A stretch of DNA of 6,955 nt from an uncultured Actinomycetes bacterium (lineage in GTDB: Bacteria > Actinomycetota > Actinomycetes > Nanopelagicales > Nanopelagicaceae), in NCBI GenBank assembly GCA_903827345.1, contig CAIKID010000091.1, positions 1-6,955 of the forward strand, read 5' to 3'. Every line of letters begins with the position of its first letter. Within the stretch, counting starts at the first letter, position 1. Made by a program: the position numbers and the translations under genes. Below are positions 1-6,043 of the stretch, in pieces. A model generated the notes under the pieces. It had not been told where the DNA came from, did no database searches, and saw only the letters and a program-made list of their open reading frames with translations.

Positions 1-506
1 ACGGTATCTGCCGGTCCAGGTTTTCCACCGACGTGAAAACGGGCAGCGCCCACGCCTAAGGGCGAACGCATTGCGGTCGCAACCGCACGTTCGAAAGCGC
101 CAACCCCTTTTGCTGCCATGATGCCGCCGACATTCACAGCACCGGTCTCGCCCATTCCTTTAACGGCGCTATCAATATATGTAGGCGCAACTTCGGCATG
201 GCCGTCGATACGGCAGATGATTGAATACTGCGAGGCGGCGATCGCCAGATTTAGGGCAGCCGCGGTTCGACCCGATGGGTTTTCGACCAGGACCACGCGC
301 GAATCTTTCAGAGCGAGAGCCCGAGCTATCTCATTGGTGCGATCGGTGGATGGTCCGAGCGCCAATATGACTTCGAGGGGACCTTCATAACGCTGCGCCA
401 AAATCGCGGTTATTGCATCATCAAGGTAGCGCTCTTCGTTCAAAATCGGCAGGACAACGGAGACTCCAACGGGAGTTTGCTCTGAATTTACCTTCTTCTG
501 GCTCAT
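1..506 (-). CDS. Family 2 glycosyltransferase, ExoA-like (partial, C-terminus beyond the window)
   Basis: The visible 168 codons form the catalytic GT-A half of a family 2 glycosyltransferase, which moves a sugar from a nucleotide-sugar donor to a polysaccharide or lipid-linked acceptor. Residues 15-21 (VSVVLPI) followed by NEE make the first beta strand and nucleotide-binding turn; residues 46-59 correspond to the usual 'D.STDRT' segment, with GPSTDRT at 51-57; RIDGHAEV at 99-106 holds the acidic metal/nucleotide-binding site. NVGG (125-128) and the PLGVGAARF stretch near 149-157, followed by PADT at the edge, resemble succinoglycan glycosyltransferase ExoA and its relatives. ATG at 504-506 is the first start after an upstream stop in the other frames; no good Shine-Dalgarno is seen. 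ExoA-type proteins normally continue with membrane segments, which would lie off the left edge. The gene is divergent from the UDP-glucose dehydrogenase gene 42 bases away, which suggests a shared surface-polysaccharide role (inference). Acceptor and sugar cannot be told. Confidence 0.87.
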   Translation of the reverse strand, partial: MSQKKVNSEQTPVGVSVVLPILNEERYLDDAITAILAQRYEGPLEVILALGPSTDRTNEIARALALKDSRVVLVENPSGRTAAALNLAIAASQYSIICRIDGHAEVAPTYIDSAVKGMGETGAVNVGGIMAAKGVGAFERAVATAMRSPLGVGAARFHVGGKPGPADT

Positions 507-515
507 ACAGCGCTC

Positions 516-525
516 ACGGTACCGT
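516..525. promoter_or_regulatory. Perfect 10-bp palindrome in the divergent spacer (possible operator)
   Basis: ACGGTACCGT is an exact inverted repeat lying in the 42-base gap between the divergent glycosyltransferase and UDP-glucose dehydrogenase starts. On the minus strand its right half reads TACCGT, a TANNNT-type -10 candidate 9 bases before the glycosyltransferase ATG; on the plus strand it occupies the -35 area of the dehydrogenase promoter. A dimeric regulator binding here could affect both genes. A 10-bp palindrome can arise by chance, so this is only a candidate. Confidence 0.25.
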
Positions 526-535
526 TTCGTAGCGT

Positions 536-541
536 TACTAT
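536..541 (+). promoter_or_regulatory. Candidate -10 box for a leaderless UDP-glucose dehydrogenase mRNA
   Basis: TACTAT matches the actinobacterial TANNNT -10 element. Seven bases separate it from the ATG at 549, so transcription would begin at or next to the A of the start codon. No Shine-Dalgarno lies before that ATG, which agrees with leaderless translation. I see no clear -35 hexamer at the expected distance. Confidence 0.5.
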
Positions 542-548
542 CGGCGTA

Positions 549-1862
549 ATGACTCTCAAAATCTCTGTGATTGGCACCGGATACCTGGGCGCCACCCACG
601 CCGCCTGCATGTCGAGCCTCGGCTTCGAGGTCATCGGCATCGATACCGATGCTGCCAAGATCGCCAGCCTTGCTTCAGGAACGATTCCGTTCTACGAGCC
701 GGGCCTGCAGGAGCTCTTGCAGAGCGAGTTAAAAACCGGACGGCTGGCATTTTCCACCGATTTCTCCGCGATCAAAGATTGCGATGTGCACTTTATCTGC
801 GTGGGTACCCCACAAGTAAAAGATGGCCTAGCCGCCGATCTCACATATGTCTTCGCTTCGCTTGCCGCCATCGCACCTGTTATTAAAGATGGCTCGCTTG
901 TTGTTGGTAAATCAACGGTGCCAGTTGGAACCGCAGCAAAGTTGCGCGAACAACTCCTTGCTATTAATCCCAATACCGACCTGGCTTGGAACCCCGAGTT
1001 CTTGCGCGAGGGTTTCGCCGTTGAAGATACTTTGAATCCGACTCGTCTCGTCGTTGGAGTCGCAGATCCACAAGCCGAAGAACTCTTGCGAGAGGTGTAC
1101 GCGAAGAATTTAGCAGCGCAAACTCCTTGGATTAGCGCAGATCTACCTACTTCCGAACTCGTTAAAGTTTCGGCGAATGCATTTTTGGCAACCAAGATCT
1201 CCTTTATTAACGCAATGGCTGAAATTTGTGAAGCCGCTGGCGGAGATGTCACGGTGCTTGCAAAAGCCATTGGTTATGACCCTCGTATCGGACATCGCTT
1301 CTTGCAGGCAGGTATCGGCTTCGGCGGGGGCTGCTTGCCAAAAGATATCCGTGCCTTCATGGCGCGATCTGAAGAGCTAGGCGCGGAACAAGCCCTGGAA
1401 TTCTTGCGCGAAATTGATTCTATTAATACTCGGGCTCGCACGCGCATGATTGACCTGGTCCGCAAAGATCTCGGCGAGGATTTACGCGGAAAGAAGATTG
1501 CCGTACTTGGCGCGGCCTTTAAGCCAGATAGCGATGATGTAAGAGATTCTCCAGCGCTAGATATCGCGGTTCAGATTCAGGCCGCTGGTGCGCTAGTGAC
1601 CGTTCACGATCCTAAAGCTATAGCCAATGCGCGCAATCGCTTCCCTGCGCTGGGATTTTCCGAGAGTATCGAAGAGTGTGTAGCGGGTGCCGATCTCGTG
1701 CTGCACCTCACCGAATGGAAGGTCTATCGCGAGATAGATCCTGCAGAATTAATTAAATTAGTGGCACAACCAAAGGTCATTGACGGCCGAAATGCGCTCG
1801 ACCGAGATAAATGGCGTGCTGCTGGTTGGGACTTTAGAGCTTTGGGTCGCAGTAACGCTTAG
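549..1862 (+). CDS. ugd: UDP-glucose 6-dehydrogenase
   Basis: This cytosolic enzyme oxidises UDP-glucose twice with NAD+ to give UDP-glucuronate, a precursor of acidic exopolysaccharide and of other UDP-sugars. The 437-residue length is typical. The N-terminal Rossmann domain starts with GTGYLG (9-14) and the acidic IDTD turn (31-34); FICVGTP (82-88), STVPVGT (122-128) and NPEFLREG (148-155) are family motifs. The central helix carries Lys206 and Asn210 (ELVKVSAN). The catalytic cysteine is Cys262 in GFGGGCLPKD (257-266), with Asp266 also conserved. The C-terminal UDP-binding domain opens at KKIAVLGAAFKPDSDDVRDS (315-334). All key residues are present. ATG at 549 fits the conserved beginning and has a -10 box seven bases upstream. 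Its last four bases overlap the end of purE on the opposite strand. The divergent glycosyltransferase suggests polysaccharide synthesis. The alternative reading as GDP-mannose or UDP-ManNAc dehydrogenase is less likely because the motifs are of the Ugd/TuaD type. Confidence 0.95.
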   Translation: MTLKISVIGTGYLGATHAACMSSLGFEVIGIDTDAAKIASLASGTIPFYEPGLQELLQSELKTGRLAFSTDFSAIKDCDVHFICVGTPQVKDGLAADLTYVFASLAAIAPVIKDGSLVVGKSTVPVGTAAKLREQLLAINPNTDLAWNPEFLREGFAVEDTLNPTRLVVGVADPQAEELLREVYAKNLAAQTPWISADLPTSELVKVSANAFLATKISFINAMAEICEAAGGDVTVLAKAIGYDPRIGHRFLQAGIGFGGGCLPKDIRAFMARSEELGAEQALEFLREIDSINTRARTRMIDLVRKDLGEDLRGKKIAVLGAAFKPDSDDVRDSPALDIAVQIQAAGALVTVHDPKAIANARNRFPALGFSESIEECVAGADLVLHLTEWKVYREIDPAELIKLVAQPKVIDGRNALDRDKWRAAGWDFRALGRSNA

Positions 1863-2368
1863 AAACCAGTTCGGGTATTTCGCTTTGCGTTGAGAGTCTT
1901 TCCCTTTTCTAAAGAGGCAACTCGCGCGCTCTCCATCAAGGCGCCAACCTTTGCCGCAACAGCCGGATCGCTCGCACCCAAGATACGTGCTGCCAAGAGT
2001 CCGGCATTCTTAGAATTTCCCACACCCACGGTTGCGACTGGAATACCAGCGGGCATCTGCACGATTGAAAGCAGTGAATCCATACCATCTAAGACCTTGA
2101 GAGCAACTGGAACTCCGATAACCGGAAGAGTTGTGGCCGCCGCGATCATTCCAGGTAGATGTGCAGCGCCTCCGGCGCCAGCAATAATTACTTTGTATCC
2201 TGCGCCAACTGCGCCATTGGCAAAAGCCAACATCTCATTCGGCGTGCGATGCGCACTTACAACATCGACCTCATAACTAATTCCTAATTCATCGAGGACA
2301 TTCGCCGCTTCTTGCATCGTCGGCCAATCGGAGTCAGACCCCATAACGATTGCTACATCTTTACTCAT
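1859..2368 (-). CDS. purE: N5-carboxyaminoimidazole ribonucleotide mutase (PurE)
   Basis: PurE converts N5-CAIR to CAIR in de novo purine synthesis, using the product of PurK encoded just upstream. The 169-residue protein has the class I hallmarks: GSDSDWPTM (10-18) binds the phosphate and substrate, SAHRTP (38-43) contains the catalytic His40, and AGAGGAAHLPGM (63-74) forms the active-site loop. ATG at 2366-2368 was chosen because a GGAG lies six bases before it; a TTG one codon further upstream is possible but too close to that site. The start lies inside the last codons of purK, an 8-base overlap, so translational coupling is likely. The stop codon overlaps the stop of the UDP-glucose dehydrogenase gene coming from the other strand, and no terminator is visible at that junction. 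Confidence 0.95.
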   Translation of the reverse strand: MSKDVAIVMGSDSDWPTMQEAANVLDELGISYEVDVVSAHRTPNEMLAFANGAVGAGYKVIIAGAGGAAHLPGMIAAATTLPVIGVPVALKVLDGMDSLLSIVQMPAGIPVATVGVGNSKNAGLLAARILGASDPAVAAKVGALMESARVASLEKGKTLNAKRNTRTGF

Positions 2369-3485
2369 CAATGGCTCCGCTCAGATAATCGACCGCATGG
2401 CTTACCTCAGACCTTAAGTGTAGAAGATCTGCGCCCAGCAGGGTTACATGCCCAACTTTACGACCGGGACGCAGTTCTTTCATATATTGGTGAACCTTCA
2501 GGCCGGGACTGCGCGCCATCAGGTGGAGGTACGGGCGATATAAGTCGTTGCTCTTATCCGTCTCAATGCCAATCACATTACCCATGACGGCATAGGGGGC
2601 GAGCAAAGCAGTATCACCAAGAGGCAGATCTAGAACGGCGCGCAGGTGTTGTTCAAACTGACTGGTGACCGAACCTTCAATGCTCCAGTGACCCGAGTTG
2701 TGTGGGCGTAGCGCAAGTTCGTTAACAATAAGGTGATCCCCAACCACAAAAATTTCAACGGCCATGACCCCGACAAGATCTATGCCCTGCGCAATTAACA
2801 AGGCGATCTGTGCGGTCTTTGCAACTAGCGCCTTTGATAATTCCGGCACCGGAGTGACCGTCTGGGTGCATATGCCATCGCGCTGAACCGTCAAGGTTGG
2901 AGCCCACGTCGCCGCCTGACCCTGCGGTGACCTGGCAACCATAATCGCAATTTCATAATCAAAATTGAGTAACTCTTCTAGCAATATGGTCTGGCCGATT
3001 GATGCATGCAATGACTGCAGTTCAGATAAATCATTCACTTTAAATACTCCGCGGCCGTCGTAACCACCGGAAATGCTCTTTGCAATCAATGGAAATTCGA
3101 TCTCTGGAGTTCCGCCGTCATACTCCTGCCAACTCGGATTGGGCAATCCGAGTTCTTCCATCTTTTTACGCATCGCTAATTTGTTCTGGCTAAATGTAAA
3201 TGAACTGGCCTTTGGAAATACTTTCACTCCCGTTGCTTCTAGGGCGAGGATTAATTCTGGGGCAATGAGTTCGTGCTCAAATGTTATGACATCGCAGTGG
3301 GATGCCCATTCCAAAACCGCACCTGTATTTGAGAGAGAGCCCACGGTATGAGGCGCGATCTGTGCTCCGCTTTCGCTACTGGCGCCTGCAAAAAGCGAGA
3401 GTGAAATTCCTAGATCAATTGCTGGTGGAACCATCATGCGGGCGAGTTGACCTGCGCCAATCACTCCGACGGTTGGGAAACTCAC
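2361..3485 (-). CDS. purK: N5-carboxyaminoimidazole ribonucleotide synthase (PurK)
   Basis: PurK uses ATP and bicarbonate to carboxylate aminoimidazole ribonucleotide to N5-CAIR; PurE then rearranges the product. The 374 residues form an ATP-grasp enzyme of normal length. The N-terminal nucleotide-binding-like domain starts with GVIGAGQLARMM (7-18), and FEHE (69-72) follows the pre-ATP-grasp strands. KSISGGYDGRGV (136-147) is the glycine-rich ATP loop, LLEELLNFDYEIAI (168-181) contributes acidic ATP/metal ligands, and NELALRPHNSGHWSIEG (255-271) plus SQFEQHLRAVLDLPLG (275-290) are the diagnostic PurK motifs. The start is GTG at 3483-3485: the conserved glycine loop begins six codons in, and a TAGACT box lies six bases upstream. 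There is no Shine-Dalgarno. The gene follows birA by nine bases and overlaps purE by eight. Confidence 0.95.
   Translation of the reverse strand: MSFPTVGVIGAGQLARMMVPPAIDLGISLSLFAGASSESGAQIAPHTVGSLSNTGAVLEWASHCDVITFEHELIAPELILALEATGVKVFPKASSFTFSQNKLAMRKKMEELGLPNPSWQEYDGGTPEIEFPLIAKSISGGYDGRGVFKVNDLSELQSLHASIGQTILLEELLNFDYEIAIMVARSPQGQAATWAPTLTVQRDGICTQTVTPVPELSKALVAKTAQIALLIAQGIDLVGVMAVEIFVVGDHLIVNELALRPHNSGHWSIEGSVTSQFEQHLRAVLDLPLGDTALLAPYAVMGNVIGIETDKSNDLYRPYLHLMARSPGLKVHQYMKELRPGRKVGHVTLLGADLLHLRSEVSHAVDYLSGAIDE
2375..2378 (-). promoter_or_regulatory. Shine-Dalgarno that fixes the purE start
   Basis: On the minus strand GGAG (within GCGGAG) stands six bases before the ATG at 2366-2368 and only three before the alternative TTG. 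It lies within the final codons of purK, so purE has its own ribosome site embedded in the upstream gene. Confidence 0.55.
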
Positions 3486-3491
3486 AGGGTG

Positions 3492-3497
3492 AGTCTA
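3492..3497 (-). promoter_or_regulatory. Candidate -10 box for leaderless purK transcript, overlapping the birA stop
   Basis: Read on the minus strand, TAGACT fits TANNNT and is followed by six bases and then the GTG start of purK, the exact spacing of a leaderless start. The first three bases are the birA stop codon TAG. No ribosome-binding sequence is present before purK, so either this promoter or read-through coupling from birA must serve it. No clear -35 element is seen. Confidence 0.45.
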
Positions 3498-4238
3498 GCG
3501 AAGGTGCAACACATCCCCCACACTGATGAGATCGCCGTTCTCCAACCGCAACCTTCCCTCTTCATCAATACCGATGGCCCGTCCGCGTATCTTGGTCGAA
3601 TCAGGTAGCGAGACTTCAACGTCACTTCCGAGTGTCTGCGAAAGAGCGCGATAGGTAGGCGAGAGATCAGCTCCCGCTTCCCATCGTCCAAAGAGTTCTT
3701 TAAAACTCTCTAACACCAATGGCAAGAGCGCATTTCGGTCTAGCTCTACACCGGTATCTATAAATATCGATGATGCGGTTGAAACTGGAAGTTCATGCAA
3801 TTGCGTGGAGACATTTATTCCGATGCCAACGATAATTCCTCTTCCATAACGTTCACATAAGACGCCGGAAACTTTTCCGCTCTCGCAGATAACATCGTTA
3901 GGCCACTTGGTTTTGAAGTTCTGCGAATCCGTTGCTTCATTAAGCGTGCGCGCAATCGCAGCCCCCGCAATCAGCGGGATCCAACCCCATTGGGTACTCC
4001 GCATGGGTTCAATATAGAAGGAGAAGAGCAGCGCGACGTTAGGGATGGAGTCAAATTTTCTGTCGAGGCGTCCCCGACCGGCGCTCTGAAATTCCGCAAC
4101 CACGCAGTCACCGTTACTGACCAGTTCATTTTTTAACTCATCCTGAGTCGATCCCACCTCGTCTCGTACTCGTACCCGCCAGTAAATCGCAGGTAGGGCA
4201 GAGGAAATGATCGATTGATCAAGGTGCGCACGTATCAC
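3495..4238 (-). CDS. birA: Biotin--[acetyl-CoA carboxylase] ligase, without DNA-binding domain
   Basis: BirA activates biotin as biotinyl-AMP and attaches it to the lysine of a biotin carrier domain, here most probably that of the AccA protein encoded by the divergent cluster. With the chosen GTG start at 4236-4238 it has 247 residues. EVGSTQDEL (27-35) is the opening substrate motif, AEFQSAGRGRLDR (48-60) is the biotin/adenylate-binding loop, KWPNDV (111-116) holds the conserved lysine, and GKVSGVLCE (121-129) and GIGINVS (138-144) complete the catalytic core. A small SH3-like C-terminal domain covers about 205-247. There is no N-terminal helix-turn-helix, so it should not act as the biotin repressor known from E. 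coli. The reading frame is open further upstream to 4373, into the accD gene; that extension is rejected because homologs start close to the LDQSI region. GTG at 4251-4253 is an alternative start. Confidence 0.92.
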   Translation of the reverse strand: MIRAHLDQSIISSALPAIYWRVRVRDEVGSTQDELKNELVSNGDCVVAEFQSAGRGRLDRKFDSIPNVALLFSFYIEPMRSTQWGWIPLIAGAAIARTLNEATDSQNFKTKWPNDVICESGKVSGVLCERYGRGIIVGIGINVSTQLHELPVSTASSIFIDTGVELDRNALLPLVLESFKELFGRWEAGADLSPTYRALSQTLGSDVEVSLPDSTKIRGRAIGIDEEGRLRLENGDLISVGDVLHLR

Positions 4239-4245
4239 AGATGCC

Positions 4246-4254
4246 TGCTTCACT
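4246..4254 (+). promoter_or_regulatory. Weak candidate extended -10 for the accD-accE-maf-accA cluster
   Basis: TGC followed by TTCACT resembles an extended -10 element, eight bases before the accD GTG at 4263. There is no Shine-Dalgarno before that GTG, so a leaderless or nearly leaderless mRNA is plausible. The hexamer departs from TANNNT at its second base, hence the low confidence. Confidence 0.25.
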
Positions 4255-4261
4255 AGTAAAG
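4248..4261. promoter_or_regulatory. Near-perfect 14-bp palindrome between birA and accD (possible operator)
   Basis: CTTCACTAGTAAAG is symmetric at 12 of 14 positions around a central ACTAGT. It fills most of the 24-base gap between the divergent birA and accD starts and overlaps the candidate accD -10 region. A regulator of biotin or fatty-acid metabolism could bind here and act on both directions. I do not recognise it as a known operator such as those of FasR, FapR or BioQ. Confidence 0.3.
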
Positions 4262-4262
4262 T

Positions 4263-5831
4263 GTGGATGTGACTGATGATATAAATACTACTGCGGCCAA
4301 GATCAATGATTTGAAAGCGCGCCTCGAAAGCGCGGCGCAGAGCGGTACTCCGGCGGCTATCGAAAAGCGACATGCGGCAGGTAAGTACACAGCTCGCGAG
4401 CGAATCATGAAATTGGTAGATGAAGGTTCCTTTGTTGAGTTCGATGCTTTCTCAACGCATCACTCCGATAAATTTGGCATGGGTAAATCTCACCCATACG
4501 GCGATGGCGTTATAACTGGGTACGCCACGATTGATGGTCGTACCGTTGCTCTCTCCTCGCAAGATTTTATGGTCTTCGGCGGATCACTCGGCGAAACGAT
4601 GGGTAAGAAGATCGTTAAGGTCATGGATTTCGCTCTGAAATCTGGAATCCCGATGATCGGTCTCAACGATTCAGGCGGCGCCCGCATTCAAGAGGGCGTG
4701 GCCTCGCTCAGCCAATATGGCGAGATTTTCAAGCGCAATATTCGCTCGTCGGGCGTTATCCCCCAGATATCGGTGATCTTAGGTCCCTGCGCTGGTGGCG
4801 CTGTTTATTCCCCCGCGATGACAGATTTCACCATCATGGTCAATGAGACTTCGCATATGTTCATCACAGGTCCGGATGTAATTCGGGCAGTGACGGGCGA
4901 AGAAGTTGGAATGGAAGAGTTGGGCGGAGCTGCAACACACAACACCAAGACCGGTAACTCTCATTACCTCGCCGAAGATGAAGATGCTGCCCTTGATTAT
5001 GTAAAAGCCCTGCTCTCATTTTTGCCGAGTAACAACCTCGACGATGCACCGATCTTACGTGCCACCGAATCAGATGGAATAGCACCATCAGATCGCGCAC
5101 TCGATTCCCTGATTCCAGATAATCCCAATAAGCCATATGACATGCGCGTCGTGATTGAAGCGATCTTGGATGAAGCAAATTTCCTAGAAGTTCATGCGCT
5201 CTTTGCTCCCAATATTTTGGTCGGCTTCGGTCGCATTGAGGGCCACTCCGTTGGAATCATTGCTAACCAACCACAAAGTTTTGCTGGCACACTCGATATC
5301 GATGCATCAGAGAAAGCGGCGCGATTTGTTCGCACCTGCGATGCCTTCGGTATTCCTGTCGTAACCCTCGTTGACGTTCCTGGCTTCTTGCCCGGAACTG
5401 AACAAGAGTGGAACGGCATCATTCGCCGCGGAGCAAAATTGCTTTATGCATATGGCGAAGCCTCTGTTCCGCTGGTTACTGTTATTACCCGCAAGGCTTA
5501 CGGTGGCGCTTATATCGTTATGGGTTCAAAGCACCTGGGAGCAGATATCAACTTGGCATGGCCTACGGCGCAGATCGCAGTGATGGGGGCGCAAGGCGCC
5601 GTCAATATTCTCTATCGGAAAGATATTGCAGAATCTCCAGAGCGCGCACCTGAGTTGATTAACGAGTATGAAGAACAGCTTCTCAACCCATTTATTGCAG
5701 CCGATCGCGGCTTCATTGATGCCGTAATCGAGCCTCACGCAACACGGGGCCAGATCACCAAGGCGTTACGAGCACTCGCCAATAAGCGAGTAGATCTGCC
5801 GACTCGCAAGCACGGAAACATTCCGCTCTAA
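4263..5831 (+). CDS. accD5: Acyl-CoA carboxylase beta subunit (carboxyltransferase), AccD5/PccB family
   Basis: This cytosolic subunit transfers CO2 from carboxybiotin on the alpha subunit to acetyl-CoA and/or propionyl-CoA, giving malonyl- or methylmalonyl-CoA for lipid synthesis. The 522 residues hold two crotonase-like halves. The N-terminal half includes SQDFMVFGGSLGE (99-111), the DSGGARIQEG acyl-CoA motif (136-145) and the GPCAGGAVYSPA oxyanion loop (174-185). The C-terminal half includes FAGTLDIDASEKAARF (340-355), DVPGFLPGTEQE (371-382), KAYGGAYIVMGSKH (411-424) and LAWPTAQIAVMGAQGAV (431-447). The residue after GGAY is Ile418, where propionyl-CoA-specific enzymes have Asp; this predicts that acetyl-CoA is accepted. 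GTG at 4263 was chosen because homologs begin a few residues before the 'TTAAKINDLK' segment; no ATG is available. It is divergent from birA and overlaps accE by one base (TAATG). Confidence 0.95.
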   Translation: MDVTDDINTTAAKINDLKARLESAAQSGTPAAIEKRHAAGKYTARERIMKLVDEGSFVEFDAFSTHHSDKFGMGKSHPYGDGVITGYATIDGRTVALSSQDFMVFGGSLGETMGKKIVKVMDFALKSGIPMIGLNDSGGARIQEGVASLSQYGEIFKRNIRSSGVIPQISVILGPCAGGAVYSPAMTDFTIMVNETSHMFITGPDVIRAVTGEEVGMEELGGAATHNTKTGNSHYLAEDEDAALDYVKALLSFLPSNNLDDAPILRATESDGIAPSDRALDSLIPDNPNKPYDMRVVIEAILDEANFLEVHALFAPNILVGFGRIEGHSVGIIANQPQSFAGTLDIDASEKAARFVRTCDAFGIPVVTLVDVPGFLPGTEQEWNGIIRRGAKLLYAYGEASVPLVTVITRKAYGGAYIVMGSKHLGADINLAWPTAQIAVMGAQGAVNILYRKDIAESPERAPELINEYEEQLLNPFIAADRGFIDAVIEPHATRGQITKALRALANKRVDLPTRKHGNIPL

Positions 5832-6043
5832 TGGCGCACAGCGAAGATTTCCCACGCGAGTTTCGCAGACTGGGTTTTACAATCCACGCGGGAACTCCCA
5901 CCCAGGAAGAGCTCTTAGCTCTCACACGGGCAATAGATGAAATAGAGAAGAGTTCCCACCCCGCTACCAAATATCGTAGCTCTTGGGCTCGCCTCAAAAT
6001 TCAGAACTCTCTCCCACGCAAATGGGGAACAACCGCATCATGA
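5831..6043 (+). CDS. accE: Acyl-CoA carboxylase epsilon subunit (small, actinobacterial)
   Basis: The 70-residue product matches the actinobacterial acyl-CoA carboxylase epsilon family: a short hydrophilic start, then FTIHAGTPTQEELLALTRAI (16-35), whose G.PT.EELAAL pattern is the family signature, and a tail with WARLK (52-56) and LPRKWG (61-66). In Streptomyces and Mycobacterium such subunits bind the beta/alpha complex and raise its activity. The reading is supported more by position than by length: it starts in the TAATG overlap with the beta subunit gene and ends in an ATGA overlap with maf. It contains no cysteine and no predicted membrane segment. The Shine-Dalgarno is poor (GGAA about 13 bases upstream), so translation probably relies on coupling to accD. 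Genes this small are easily missed. Confidence 0.8.
   Translation: MAHSEDFPREFRRLGFTIHAGTPTQEELLALTRAIDEIEKSSHPATKYRSSWARLKIQNSLPRKWGTTAS

Noticed and set aside
118..390. 90-codon plus-strand frame opposite the glycosyltransferase
   Set aside because: The minus strand encodes an uninterrupted glycosyltransferase through this region and out of the window; the plus frame has no promoter, ribosome site or domain.
692..1270. 192-codon open frame on the minus strand inside the UDP-glucose dehydrogenase gene
   Set aside because: It lies wholly opposite a gene with all catalytic motifs intact, its translation shows no family motif, and antisense open frames of this size occur by codon bias.
1890..2276. 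128-codon plus-strand frame opposite purE
   Set aside because: It is antisense to a fully conserved purE, and its product is a low-complexity Ala/Pro/Thr-rich sequence with no recognisable domain.
4239..4373. Longer birA frame reaching into the accD coding region
   Set aside because: The frame is open to 4373, but the extension would overlap the first 37 codons of accD antisense, has no conserved ligase motif and is longer than single-domain BirA proteins; it also shows no helix-turn-helix that would make it a regulatory BirA.
5983..6039. Upstream GTG start extending maf by 19 residues
   Set aside because: The extension lies inside accE, has no conserved residues, and the ATG at 6040 is where Maf homologs begin and where the ATGA overlap falls.
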